This document shows, piece after piece, positions 6,581-15,093 of a stretch of DNA of 17,840 nucleotides (its first letter is position 1; every line of letters starts with the position of its first letter). The DNA is taken from NCBI GenBank assembly GCA_937900425.1, contig CALCDT010000051.1:1-17840 (forward strand), given 5' to 3'. Source of the stretch: an uncultured Alphaproteobacteria bacterium (GTDB lineage: Bacteria > Pseudomonadota > Alphaproteobacteria > Rhizobiales > Pleomorphomonadaceae). The position numbers and the translations under genes are program-made. Under the pieces are notes generated by a model. It was given only the letters and a program-made list of their open reading frames with translations. It was not told where the DNA came from and searched no databases.

Positions 6581-7816
6581 ATGTCCGCCGCCGTCTCGCC
6601 GCTCGCCCCGAAGACCGTTCCCGACATGCCCGTCGTCGACGGCGTCCGCTTCGCCACCGCCGAGGCCGGCATCAAGTACAAGGGCCGCACCGACGTGCTG
6701 ATGCTGACGATGGCCGAGGGCACCACGGTCGCCGGCGTCTTCACCACGTCGAAGTGCCCCTCGGCGCCGGTGGAATGGTGCAAGGCCAACCTCGGCTCCG
6801 GCCGGGCCCGGGCGCTCGTCGTCAACTCCGGCAACGCCAACGCCTTCACCGGCATGAAGGGCCGCGAGACCGTGCGCGTCACCGCCGAAATCGCGGCGAG
6901 GGCGGTCGGCTGCGCCCCGGAGGAGGTGTTCCTCGCCTCGACCGGCGTCATCGGCGAGCCGCTCGATCCGCAGAAGTTCGCCGGCGTGCTCGAGGCCGCC
7001 GCCGCCCGCCTCGCCGACGGCCCCTGGATCGAACCGGCGAAGGCGATCATGACCACCGACACCTTCCCCAAGGTCGCCACCGCCACCGTCGACTTCGGCG
7101 GCGTGCCGGTGGTGATCTGCGGCATCGCCAAGGGCGCCGGCATGATCGCGCCCGACATGGCGACCATGCTGTCCTTCGTCTTCACCGACGCACCTGTCGC
7201 CGCCCCGGTGCTGCAGGGCCTCTTGTCGGAGGCGGTGAAGACCACCTTCAACGCCATCACCGTCGACAGCGACACCTCGACCTCGGACACGCTGATGGCC
7301 TTCGCCACCGGCCGGGCCGCCGGCGCCGCGCCGCTGGCCGACCCCGCCGACGACCGGCTCGGCCCGTTCGGCACGGCGCTGCACGGGGTTCTGCTCGACC
7401 TCGCCCACCAGGTGGTGAAGGACGGCGAGGGGGCGCGCAAGTTCGTCGAGGTCACGGTGGAGGGCGCCGTCTCCGACGCTTCGGCCAAGCGCATCGCGCT
7501 CTCGATCGCCAACTCGCCCCTCGTCAAGACGGCGATCGCCGGCGAGGACGCCAACTGGGGCCGCGTCGTCATGGCGGTCGGCAAGGCCGGCGAGCCGGCC
7601 GACCGCGACCTTCTCGCCATCGCCTTCGGCGAGGTGCGCGTCGCCGTCGCCGGCGCCCGCGACCCGGACTATTCGGAAGCCGCCGCCAGCGCGGTGATGG
7701 AGCGCGAGCACGTCCCGATCCGGGTCGACATCGGCCTCGGCGAGGGCCGCGCCACGGTGTGGACCTGCGACCTCACCAAGGAATACGTCGCCATCAACGG
7801 CGACTACCGGAGCTGA
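6581..7816 (+). CDS. argJ: Bifunctional ornithine acetyltransferase/N-acetylglutamate synthase ArgJ
   Basis: ArgJ moves the acetyl group from N2-acetylornithine to glutamate (the cyclic arginine pathway), and in bifunctional forms also makes N-acetylglutamate from acetyl-CoA. The protein has 411 residues, the normal length for the precursor. It is expected to cut itself into alpha and beta chains within DMA|TML, with T195 as the N-terminal nucleophile of the beta chain. The preceding KGAGMIAPDMATML segment is the family hallmark. STGVIGEPL (120-128) and the end with the terminal YVAINGDYRS are also typical. GGAG lies six bases before the ATG. Transcription is likely shared with the Nudix gene five bases downstream. 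The 255-bp gap before it shows no convincing promoter to me. Whether it is mono- or bifunctional cannot be decided by eye. Confidence 0.97.
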   Translation: MSAAVSPLAPKTVPDMPVVDGVRFATAEAGIKYKGRTDVLMLTMAEGTTVAGVFTTSKCPSAPVEWCKANLGSGRARALVVNSGNANAFTGMKGRETVRVTAEIAARAVGCAPEEVFLASTGVIGEPLDPQKFAGVLEAAAARLADGPWIEPAKAIMTTDTFPKVATATVDFGGVPVVICGIAKGAGMIAPDMATMLSFVFTDAPVAAPVLQGLLSEAVKTTFNAITVDSDTSTSDTLMAFATGRAAGAAPLADPADDRLGPFGTALHGVLLDLAHQVVKDGEGARKFVEVTVEGAVSDASAKRIALSIANSPLVKTAIAGEDANWGRVVMAVGKAGEPADRDLLAIAFGEVRVAVAGARDPDYSEAAASAVMEREHVPIRVDIGLGEGRATVWTCDLTKEYVAINGDYRS

Positions 7817-7821
7817 CCGGC

Positions 7822-8229
7822 GTGAACGGGAAGACGATGCTGCTGGTGGTCGCCTGCGCCCTCGTCGACGCCGACGGACGGGTGCTGATCTCGCAGCGCC
7901 CCGAGGGCAAGGCGCTGGCCGGCCTCTGGGAATTTCCCGGCGGCAAGGTCGACGCCGGCGAGAGCCCGGAGGAGGCGCTGATCCGCGAACTCGCCGAGGA
8001 ACTCGGCATCGTCGTGAAGGCTCCGTGTCTCGCCCCCCTCACCTTCGCGAGTTTCGCTTACGAAACATTTCATCTTTTGATGCCACTCTACGTCTGTCGC
8101 CGGTGGGAGGGCTTCGTCACGGGCCGGGAAGGCCAGGCCGTGAAATGGGTTCCCCCGCGCGACCTCAGACGTTTTCCGATGCCGCCGGCGGACGAACCGC
8201 TGGTGGCGCATCTGATCGACCTGCTCTGA
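7822..8229 (+). CDS. mutT: MutT-type Nudix hydrolase (8-oxo-dGTP diphosphatase)
   Basis: This 135-residue protein probably hydrolyses 8-oxo-dGTP to the monophosphate, keeping oxidised guanine out of DNA. The complete Nudix box GKVDAGESPEEALIRELAEELGI (G-x5-E-x7-REL-x-EE-x-G-I) spans residues 41-63 and carries the metal-binding glutamates. It is preceded by LISQRPEGKALAGLWEFPGG, which is typical of MutT proper. I chose the GTG at 7822 because a GGAG lies nine bases upstream; an ATG five codons further on (7837) is possible. The start is five bases after the argJ stop, so the two are probably cotranscribed. The family prediction is strong; the exact nucleotide substrate is inferred from similarity. 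Confidence 0.92.
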   Translation: MNGKTMLLVVACALVDADGRVLISQRPEGKALAGLWEFPGGKVDAGESPEEALIRELAEELGIVVKAPCLAPLTFASFAYETFHLLMPLYVCRRWEGFVTGREGQAVKWVPPRDLRRFPMPPADEPLVAHLIDLL

Positions 8230-8314
8230 CGCCGGCGCGGCGGCGCCACCGGCAAGGAGCGCCAGCGCCCGCGGCTCCCTGTCGGATCGCGGCCAGTCCC
8301 CGGGGCGGTACGGC

Positions 8315-8545
8315 ATGATCCTCACGACGCACGGTCCTCGACGCATGGCCGGCCTGGCGCGGTGCGCCCGGACCTTCCTCGCCGACCGAAGCGGCGCCGT
8401 CGCCATCGAATACGGCATCCTCGCCGTGATGATCGCCGCCTTCCTGATCAGCGTCGCCGCGCTCGGCGACACCGTCCTCACCCATCTCTTCGAGCGGGTC
8501 GCCTCGCACATGTTCGGCGACGGCGGCGGCGGCGGATCCTCCTGA
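8315..8545 (+). CDS. Flp/Fap-type pilin component
   Basis: This 76-residue protein has the type IVb pilin layout: a short basic leader, the processing-site region DRSGAVAIEYG, and a hydrophobic helix (ILAVMIAAFLISVAALG), followed by a short tail. Prepilin peptidase would cut after the Gly of SGA, and the Glu five residues into the mature helix is present (AVAIE). Such pilins are polymerised by Tad machinery for surface attachment. No tad/cpa gene is in this window, so it is an orphan here. The tail ends in GDGGGGGSS, an unusual glycine run. The start is uncertain: ATG 8315 has a G-rich stretch upstream, while ATG 8345 gives a leader closer to the normal length. It is convergent with the methyltransferase gene 51 bases away. 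Confidence 0.85.
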   Translation: MILTTHGPRRMAGLARCARTFLADRSGAVAIEYGILAVMIAAFLISVAALGDTVLTHLFERVASHMFGDGGGGGSS

Positions 8546-8596
8546 CGCCCGCCCGGATCATCGGACGAGAACGCCTCACCCCCGTCCCCCGTCTTC

Positions 8597-9490
8597 TCAA
8601 CGCAGCTTGATCTCCCGCGTCCCCAGCGCGTCGGCGAGGCGCGTCTTCGCCGATCCCGGCGACAGCGGCTTCTGCTGGCTCTCGTGCGGCACCCAGCCCG
8701 AGGCGGAGACCAGCGTCAGCGACGCCCTCAGCCGCCCGTCCGGATCGGTGTGGCGGGCGGCGTAGATCTCGGCGGCGCGGGCGAGCAGGCGCGGCGTCGT
8801 CAGCCCGCGGCTGCGCTCGACGAGGGCGTTGGTGGCGCCGAAGGCCTTGAGGTCGCGCATCAGGTCGAACGGGGTCGCGTAGCGCAGGGTCAGCTTGTCC
8901 TGGTCGGCGACCGGAAGGGCGAAGCCGGCGCGCTGGAGCAGGCGACCGAGATCGCGCACGTCGGTCATCGGCGCGACCCGCGGCGAGACGCCTCCGGTCC
9001 GCTCCTCCTCCGCCGCCGCCAGCGCCTCGCGCAGTTCGGCGAGGGTGTCGCCGCCGGCGAAGGTGGTGAGGAACAGGCCGTCCGGCTTCAGGCAGCGGCG
9101 GATCTGGGCGAGGGCGCCGGGCAGGTCGTTGACCCATTGCTGGGTGAGGCCGCAGACGACCAGATCGAAGGCCCCGTCGGCGAAGGGAAGGTGCTCGTCG
9201 TCGACGACGACGTCGACCGGGCAGCGCCCGGCGGGCCCGGCCGCGAAGACGTCGGCCCGCGTCACCCGCTCGGCCCGGCCCGAAGCCGCCACCGCCCGGG
9301 CGATGGCGTCGGTCGGCCCGCCAATCGCGAGCGCCGAGGCGAAGACCCGCTTCACCGTCATCAGCCGCTCGGTCACGTCGTCGGCGACGAGGTCGAGAAG
9401 AAAGGCCTCCTCCGGCCGCCCGACGGCGAGCAGGTCGGCGCGCCGGCGGGCGATCGTGCGGCGGTCGAACAGGGTCGGCGTGCTGGTCAT
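8597..9490 (-). CDS. NDUFAF5/BioC-like SAM-dependent methyltransferase-fold protein
   Basis: This 297-residue protein matches the alphaproteobacterial group related to mitochondrial NDUFAF5, a complex I assembly factor reported to hydroxylate an arginine, and to BioC. It shows the N-terminal LFDRRTIARRR signature and the post-motif region LPFADGAFDLVVCGLTQQWVNDLP with LKPDGLFLTTFAGGDTL (class I methyltransferase motifs). The C-terminal GWVPHESQQKPLSPGSAKTRLADALG is characteristic. The SAM-binding glycine motif is degenerate (ALAIGGPTDAIA instead of LDLGxGxG). The start at 9490 has GGAGG five bases upstream. A second in-frame ATG at 9508 has no ribosome site and lies inside a large hairpin, so I reject it. 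It diverges from comF. Whether it methylates, hydroxylates, or serves another role is open. Confidence 0.85.
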   Translation of the reverse strand: MTSTPTLFDRRTIARRRADLLAVGRPEEAFLLDLVADDVTERLMTVKRVFASALAIGGPTDAIARAVAASGRAERVTRADVFAAGPAGRCPVDVVVDDEHLPFADGAFDLVVCGLTQQWVNDLPGALAQIRRCLKPDGLFLTTFAGGDTLAELREALAAAEEERTGGVSPRVAPMTDVRDLGRLLQRAGFALPVADQDKLTLRYATPFDLMRDLKAFGATNALVERSRGLTTPRLLARAAEIYAARHTDPDGRLRASLTLVSASGWVPHESQQKPLSPGSAKTRLADALGTREIKLR

Positions 9491-9500
9491 CGTCTCCTCC

Positions 9501-9571
9501 GCGGCCATGGGCTTTGACCGGCGCCGGCACTATGCCCACGCCGGCCGGCGCCGGTCAAAGTCCGTGGCCGC
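9501..9571. repeat. Large inverted repeat, 28-bp arms with 15-base loop
   Basis: Arms 9501-9528 and 9544-9571 are reverse complements except for two positions that would be G-U pairs in RNA. The inner 17 bases (CTTTGACCGGCGCCGGC, 9512-9528, with 9544-9560) match perfectly. The element fills the short gap between the ribosome site of the minus-strand methyltransferase gene and the comF leader. Either transcript would fold into a very stable 71-base hairpin if it includes the element. It has no T run. A role as roadblock, mRNA-end structure or repeat-family member is possible. Confidence 0.75.
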
Positions 9572-9698
9572 CCGCTCCCCGCCGCCGTCCGCTCGAAACG
9601 GCTCACCGCTTGCCGGCCGCCTCGCGGCGCGGCAGGATGATCCGGCGGAACGCCCCGTGCGGCGCGAGGTTCCGCGACGGCGCGGGAGGGACCGGGCG

Positions 9699-10541
9699 AT
9701 GTGGCGGATGGTCGGGGCGCCGACCACGGGAGAAGACGCGACCGACGGGGCCGAGGACGACGGGGCGGAGCAGGCTGCGGCCTTCGCCACGCCGGGCACC
9801 ACCCGTCCCTCGCTGGCGCGCCGGCTCGCCCGCGGCCTCGTCGACCGGCTTCTGCCGCCGTGCTGCCCGCTCTGCCGCAGCCTCACCGCCGACGGCGGCG
9901 CGCTCTGCGCCGCCTGCTGGTCGACCATTCGCTTCATCGAGCGGCCCTATTGCGAGCGGCTCGGCACGCCCTTCCCCTTCGACCTCGGCGAGGGGACGCT
10001 GTCGGCCGGGGCGATCGCCGATCCGCCGGCCTACGACCGCGCCCGCGCCGTCGCCCGCTTCGAAGGCGCCGGCCGCGACCTCGTCCACATGCTGAAATAC
10101 GACGATCACGTCGAACTCGCCCGGCTGATGGCGCCGATGATGGTGCGGGCCGGCCGCGACCTGCTCGCGGGCCGCCCCCTCCTGCTGCCGGTGCCGCTGC
10201 ACCCGACCCGGCTGTGGCGTCGGCGCTTCAACCAGTCGGCCCTGCTCGCCCGCGAGATCGCCCGCCTTTCCGCCCTGCCCTGCGATACCGGCCTGCTTCG
10301 GCGCACCCGCCGGACACCGCGTCAGGTCGGGCTCGACCGCAAGGGGCGGGCCGACAACGTCCGCGGCGCCTTCGCCCTCGCCAAGCCCGAGCGCCTGCGC
10401 GGCCGCGACGTCCTTCTCGTCGACGACGTGCTGACCACCGGCGCGACCGTCGAGGCCGCGACGCGGACGCTGCGGCGGGCCGGGGCGGCGCGGGTCGACG
10501 TGCTGGTCTTCGCCCGGGTTGTCGGGGACGGGGCTTCGTGA
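9699..10541 (+). CDS. comF: ComF-family phosphoribosyltransferase-like protein
   Basis: This 280-residue protein combines an N-terminal zinc-finger region (CPLC at 56-59 and CAAC at 70-73, residues 55-73) with a C-terminal phosphoribosyltransferase fold. The PRPP loop VLLVDDVLTTGAT spans 238-250. The family signature LLLPVPLHPTRLWRRRFNQSALLAREIA (161-188) and RRTPRQVGLDRKGRADNVRGAF (204-225) are clear. Relatives in competent bacteria are cytoplasmic proteins needed for DNA uptake. In alphaproteobacteria the gene is common outside any competence cluster and its role is unknown. A GGGAGGG stretch nine bases upstream supports the ATG at 9699. The first 40 residues are low-complexity and acidic, longer than in most homologues. 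It precedes grxC by 89 bases, as in other Hyphomicrobiales. Confidence 0.93.
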   Translation: MWRMVGAPTTGEDATDGAEDDGAEQAAAFATPGTTRPSLARRLARGLVDRLLPPCCPLCRSLTADGGALCAACWSTIRFIERPYCERLGTPFPFDLGEGTLSAGAIADPPAYDRARAVARFEGAGRDLVHMLKYDDHVELARLMAPMMVRAGRDLLAGRPLLLPVPLHPTRLWRRRFNQSALLAREIARLSALPCDTGLLRRTRRTPRQVGLDRKGRADNVRGAFALAKPERLRGRDVLLVDDVLTTGATVEAATRTLRRAGAARVDVLVFARVVGDGAS

Positions 10542-10564
10542 CTATATCGGGATGTCTGCCGGCT

Positions 10565-10585
10565 TTGCGATCCTGCCTTGCGATC
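10565..10585. repeat. Direct repeat upstream of grxC
   Basis: TTGCGATC occurs at 10565-10572 and again at 10578-10585, 13 bases apart, 45-65 bases before the grxC start codon. The spacing, a little over one helical turn, would suit tandem regulator binding. No known regulator is recognised. Confidence 0.3.
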
Positions 10586-10630
10586 AGACAGGACGGCGGC
10601 GCCGGCCCCCGGGGGCGACAAGGAGCAGCG

Positions 10631-10885
10631 ATGGCCGACGTCGTGATCTATACGAGGGATTTCTGCGGCTTCTGCGCGCGGGCCAAGGCTCTTCTCGACG
10701 GCAAGGGCGTCACCTATACCGAGCACAACGCGACGGAGACGCCGTCGGCGCGGGCCGAGATGATCGGCCGCGCCGGCCGCAGCACCTTCCCGCAGATCTT
10801 CGTCGGCGACGTCCACGTCGGCGGCTGCGACGACCTCTACGCCCTCGAGCGGGCGGGCCGGCTCGACGCGCTGCTGTCGGCCTGA
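10631..10885 (+). CDS. grxC: Glutaredoxin 3 (GrxC-type dithiol glutaredoxin)
   Basis: This 84-residue thioredoxin-fold protein reduces disulfides and glutathionylated thiols with glutathione as the electron donor in the cytoplasm. The redox motif is CGFC at residues 12-15, within YTRDFCGFCARAKALL. The cis-Pro segment STFPQIFVGDVHVGGCDDL binds glutathione and ends in the normal GG-C-DDL. The second cysteine marks it as a dithiol enzyme, in contrast to the CGFS monothiol group, though CGFC differs from the common CPYC. AGGAG lies five bases before the ATG. It probably forms a unit with the amidase gene 52 bases downstream, a neighbour pair common in this order. Confidence 0.95.
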   Translation: MADVVIYTRDFCGFCARAKALLDGKGVTYTEHNATETPSARAEMIGRAGRSTFPQIFVGDVHVGGCDDLYALERAGRLDALLSA

Positions 10886-10937
10886 CGTCCGGCCCGACCT
10901 TCATGAGAACGGCAACAGGAAGCGAGCCCGAACCGTC

Positions 10938-11792
10938 ATGACCGCCTTCCGCATCGCCTGCGTCCAGATGCGCGCCAGCCGCGACCCGTCCGAGAATCTC
11001 GCGGCGCTCGAGCAGCAGATCCGCGAGGCCGCCGGCCGCGGCGCGGCCTACGTGCAGACGCCGGAGATGACCAACATCCTGGTGCGTTCGCGCGGCGAAC
11101 TGATGGAGGCGATCGTCGGCGAGGAGGCCGACCCGACGCTGGCGCGGGTTCGCGTGCTCGCCGCCGAACTCGGCGTCTTCGTCCATCTCGGCTCGCTCGC
11201 CGTGCTCGCCGGCTCGGACCGGGTGGCGAACCGGGCCTTCGTCGTCGCCCCGGACGGCTCGATCGCGGCGCGCTACGACAAGATCCACATGTTCGACGTC
11301 GACCTCGCCAACGGCGAGAGCTGGCGGGAGTCGGCGACCTACCGGCCCGGCGAGGCCGCCGTCACCGTCGACCTCGGGCCGATCGTGGCCGGGCTCGCGG
11401 TCTGCTACGACATCCGCTTCCCGCAGCTGTTCCGGGCCTATGCCAAGGCCGGCGTCGGCCTGCTCACCGCCCCGGCCGCCTTCACCCGGCAGACCGGCGA
11501 GGCGCACTGGCACCTGCTGCAGCGGACCCGGGCCATCGAGAACGGCGCCTTCCTCGCCTCGGCCGCCCAGGGCGGACGCCACGCCGACGGGCGCGAGACC
11601 TACGGCCACAGCCTGATCGTCGATCCGTGGGGCACGGTGCTGGCCGAGGCCGATCACGACGAGCCGGCGGTGATCGTCGCCGACATCGATCCGGCCATGG
11701 TGGCGACCGTCCGCGGCCGGGTGCCCTCGCTCGCCAACGAGCGCGCCTTCGCCGCACCGGACGTCGCGCCCCTCGGCGGGGCGTCGCCGTGA
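10938..11792 (+). CDS. Nitrilase-superfamily carbon-nitrogen hydrolase (Nit1-like amidase)
   Basis: This 284-residue cytoplasmic enzyme carries the nitrilase catalytic triad in its normal setting: E43 in QTPEMTN, K115 in YDKIHMFDVD and C156 in AVCYDIRFPQLF. The KIHMFDVDLANGESWRES segment and TGEAHWHLLQRTRAIENGAF are typical of the Nit1/NitFhit branch, whose known members include deaminated-glutathione amidase. That activity would fit its place next to glutaredoxin, but the substrate is inferred. The start ATG (10938) has only a weak, distant AGGA-like site, so translation may depend on upstream genes. The stop overlaps the start of the DUF1178 gene in GTGA, which indicates translational coupling. 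Confidence 0.93.
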   Translation: MTAFRIACVQMRASRDPSENLAALEQQIREAAGRGAAYVQTPEMTNILVRSRGELMEAIVGEEADPTLARVRVLAAELGVFVHLGSLAVLAGSDRVANRAFVVAPDGSIAARYDKIHMFDVDLANGESWRESATYRPGEAAVTVDLGPIVAGLAVCYDIRFPQLFRAYAKAGVGLLTAPAAFTRQTGEAHWHLLQRTRAIENGAFLASAAQGGRHADGRETYGHSLIVDPWGTVLAEADHDEPAVIVADIDPAMVATVRGRVPSLANERAFAAPDVAPLGGASP

Positions 11793-12283
11793 TCCGCTAC
11801 GCCCTCGCCTGCGCCGACGGCCACCGCTTCGACGGCTGGTTCCGCTCCTCCGCCGACTACGACGCCCAGGCCGCGCGCGGTCTCGTCACCTGCGCCGTCT
11901 GCGGCGGCGGCGAGGTCGCGAAGGCGCTGATGGCGCCGGCGGTGCGGACGGCGAAGGAGACCGAGGTGCCGGCGAGCGGAACGGCCGGCGCGGCCACCAT
12001 GCCGTCGCCGCCGCCGCAGCCCCCCGCATCGCCGCTCGCCCTCGCCTCGGCCGGGGGACCGCTCGCCGAGGCGCTCGCGGCGCTGCGCGAGCTTCGCGCG
12101 CGGATCGTCGCCAACGCCGAGGACGTCGGCCCGCGCTTCGGCGAGGAGGCACGCCGCATCCATTACGGCGAGGTACCCGCCCGCGGCATCTACGGTGCGG
12201 CGAGCCCGGAGGAGGCGCGCGCGCTCGTCGAGGAGGGCATCGAGATCCTGCCGCTGCCGGCGCTGCCCGACGAGCACAACTGA
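11789..12283 (+). CDS. DUF1178 family protein
   Basis: This 164-residue protein of unknown function belongs to the DUF1178 family, found mainly in alphaproteobacteria. Residues 1-48 hold the family's start, IRYALACADGHRFDGWFRSSADYDAQ, with a likely metal-binding set C8, H12, C35 and C38, followed by KALMAPAV. A proline/alanine-rich linker spans about 62-85. The C-terminal helix region ends in the typical RRIHYGEVPARGIYGAASPEEARALVEEGIEILPLP. The GTG start shares bases with the upstream stop codon (GTGA), so translation is probably coupled to the amidase. The binding of zinc or another metal is inferred from the Cys/His set. The gene is convergent with the P450 gene 35 bases away. Confidence 0.93.
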   Translation: MIRYALACADGHRFDGWFRSSADYDAQAARGLVTCAVCGGGEVAKALMAPAVRTAKETEVPASGTAGAATMPSPPPQPPASPLALASAGGPLAEALAALRELRARIVANAEDVGPRFGEEARRIHYGEVPARGIYGAASPEEARALVEEGIEILPLPALPDEHN

Positions 12284-12318
12284 TCCTCGGCCCGGCCGTG
12301 TCCCCCGGTAAGCCTGCG

Positions 12319-13563
12319 TCACGCCGCGCGAAGCTCCGTGAGGACGAAGCCGCTGGCGACGCGGGCCGGGATGCGGGTGAGGTCGATGGAGAGGTCCTGC
12401 TGGGGGATCTCGTAGGCCATTCCGCCGGCGAGCAGCAGCGCCGCCCGGCGCACGAGGGCGATGGTCGCCCACTCGCCGGGGCAGCGGTGATCGTGGAAGA
12501 AGTCGCCGCCACCCTGTGGCACCGGGGCGTGGGGATCGCCGGCCCAGTCGATGAAGCGGGCCGGGTCGAAGCGGTCGGGATCGGGGAAGAGGCGGGGGTC
12601 GCGGTTGGTGCCGTAGAGGTCGAGCATCAGCCAGCGTCCCGGTGCGAAGTCGTGGCCGGCGACGGTGACGCCCTCGCGGACGCGGCCGGCGATCACCGGA
12701 AAGAACGGGCAGAGCCGGCGCACCTCGGTGACGAAGGCCTGGCGGTCGTCCTCCGGCCCGTCGACGAGGCGCTCGCGCCATACGGGGTGCCGGTGCAGCA
12801 TCAGCGCCGCGAAGGTGATGAAGCGCTCGACGGCGACGATCGGGCGCAGCAGGTTGAGGAGTTCCACCGCGACGACCGCGTCGTCGAGCGGATGGCCGTC
12901 GCCGTCGTCGTGGCCGAGCAGGCGGGCGAAGGGCGAGTTGGCGCAGACGAGCATCCGCCCGGCACGGGCGTCCTGGACGAGGCCGAGCAGCCAGGCCTCC
13001 GACCGGTCGCGGCGCAGGCGCGCCAGCCAGTTGGCCGGGCCGACGCTCGCCGCCCGCTCGATCATCGCCGAGAGTTCGCCGGAACGCCGGCCGACGTCGG
13101 CGGCGGCGAGCGGCAGCCCGATCCAGCCGGCGGCGACCCGGGTCAGCAGCGGCGGCAGCGCCTCGCACAGCCTCACCCTCCCGCCCGCCGACCAGCCGGG
13201 CATCGCCTCGCGCCAGGCCCGCTCGAAGCGGGCGTCGAGGTCGGCGATCGCCTCCGGCGTCATCATCGCCATGAAGGTCGCCTTGCGGGCGGCGTGGGCG
13301 GCGCCGTCGAGGCTCTGGACGCTACCCTCGTCCTGCAGCAGGCGCAGCACCGAGCGCGGCATCGCCCGGCGCCGGGTCATCCGCCCGCCGTAGAACGCCT
13401 TCGCCGCCTCGCGGCCGCGCATGCACACGACCCGCTTCAGCATCAGCCGGGTCTCGAACAGGTCGGTGCCGAGGTCGGCGCAGCGGCTGGAAATGAACGG
13501 ATAGCCTTCGCGGAAGAAGTCGATGGTGCTGTCGAAGGCGGGCAGGCGGGGAAGATCGGCCAT
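12319..13563 (-). CDS. CYP152-type cytochrome P450 (H2O2-using fatty-acid peroxygenase family)
   Basis: This 414-residue protein matches the CYP152 group (Bacillus P450-BSbeta/CypC, Sphingomonas P450-SPalpha), which hydroxylates or decarboxylates fatty acids using hydrogen peroxide without a redox partner. The N-terminus LPRLPAFDSTIDFFREGYPFISSRC and FETRLMLKRVVCMRG are group features. R240-P241 in LLNLLRPIVAV corresponds to the Arg-Pro pair that binds the substrate carboxylate and replaces the usual acid-alcohol pair. ExxR is at 280-283. The heme-ligand Cys is C361 in GGGDFFHDHRCPGEW. Q83 in SVQSLDGAAH sits near the position that affects decarboxylation versus hydroxylation. There is no signal peptide, so it is cytoplasmic. 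A GAGGA site seven bases upstream supports the ATG at 13563. No ferredoxin gene is nearby, which fits a peroxygenase. Substrate and product are not known. Confidence 0.92.
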   Translation of the reverse strand: MADLPRLPAFDSTIDFFREGYPFISSRCADLGTDLFETRLMLKRVVCMRGREAAKAFYGGRMTRRRAMPRSVLRLLQDEGSVQSLDGAAHAARKATFMAMMTPEAIADLDARFERAWREAMPGWSAGGRVRLCEALPPLLTRVAAGWIGLPLAAADVGRRSGELSAMIERAASVGPANWLARLRRDRSEAWLLGLVQDARAGRMLVCANSPFARLLGHDDGDGHPLDDAVVAVELLNLLRPIVAVERFITFAALMLHRHPVWRERLVDGPEDDRQAFVTEVRRLCPFFPVIAGRVREGVTVAGHDFAPGRWLMLDLYGTNRDPRLFPDPDRFDPARFIDWAGDPHAPVPQGGGDFFHDHRCPGEWATIALVRRAALLLAGGMAYEIPQQDLSIDLTRIPARVASGFVLTELRAA

Positions 13564-13671
13564 GGCGGTATCCTCGCTGCCGCGGCGGCGCCGGGGCCGG
13601 CGTCGCTCCGCATCTGGAGCATAGCGGCGCAACGCGGCCGGCTCCGGCGAGGTTCCGGGCCCTCCCCTCCC

Positions 13672-13700
13672 TCGACAGCGCACCGCCCGCCCACTAGAAG
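13672..13700 (+). promoter_or_regulatory. Likely promoter of the hisD gene block
   Basis: TCGACA (13672-13677) and TAGAAG (13695-13700) are separated by 17 bases, in the style of alphaproteobacterial housekeeping promoters. They sit about 68 bases before the hisD start codon, in the 204-bp gap between the divergent P450 and hisD genes. Confidence 0.45.
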
Positions 13701-13767
13701 AGGGCCGGCGCCCGGGGCACGCCGACCGACGGCGTCGAAGCCAGATGCGGCGTGGAGGCGATGACAG

Positions 13768-15060
<1,293 letters not shown>

Positions 15061-15093
15061 AGAGGGGTGCGGCCCGGACGGACGGAGTGAGGC

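Noticed and set aside
5468..7711. A 747-codon minus-strand frame across aqpZ and argJ
   Set aside because: It is antisense to two well-supported genes, and its translation is Arg/Gly/Ala/Asp-rich without domains.
9491..9508. Start of the methyltransferase at ATG 9508
   Set aside because: This ATG has no ribosome site and falls within the 28-bp-arm hairpin; the ATG at 9490 has GGAGG close by.
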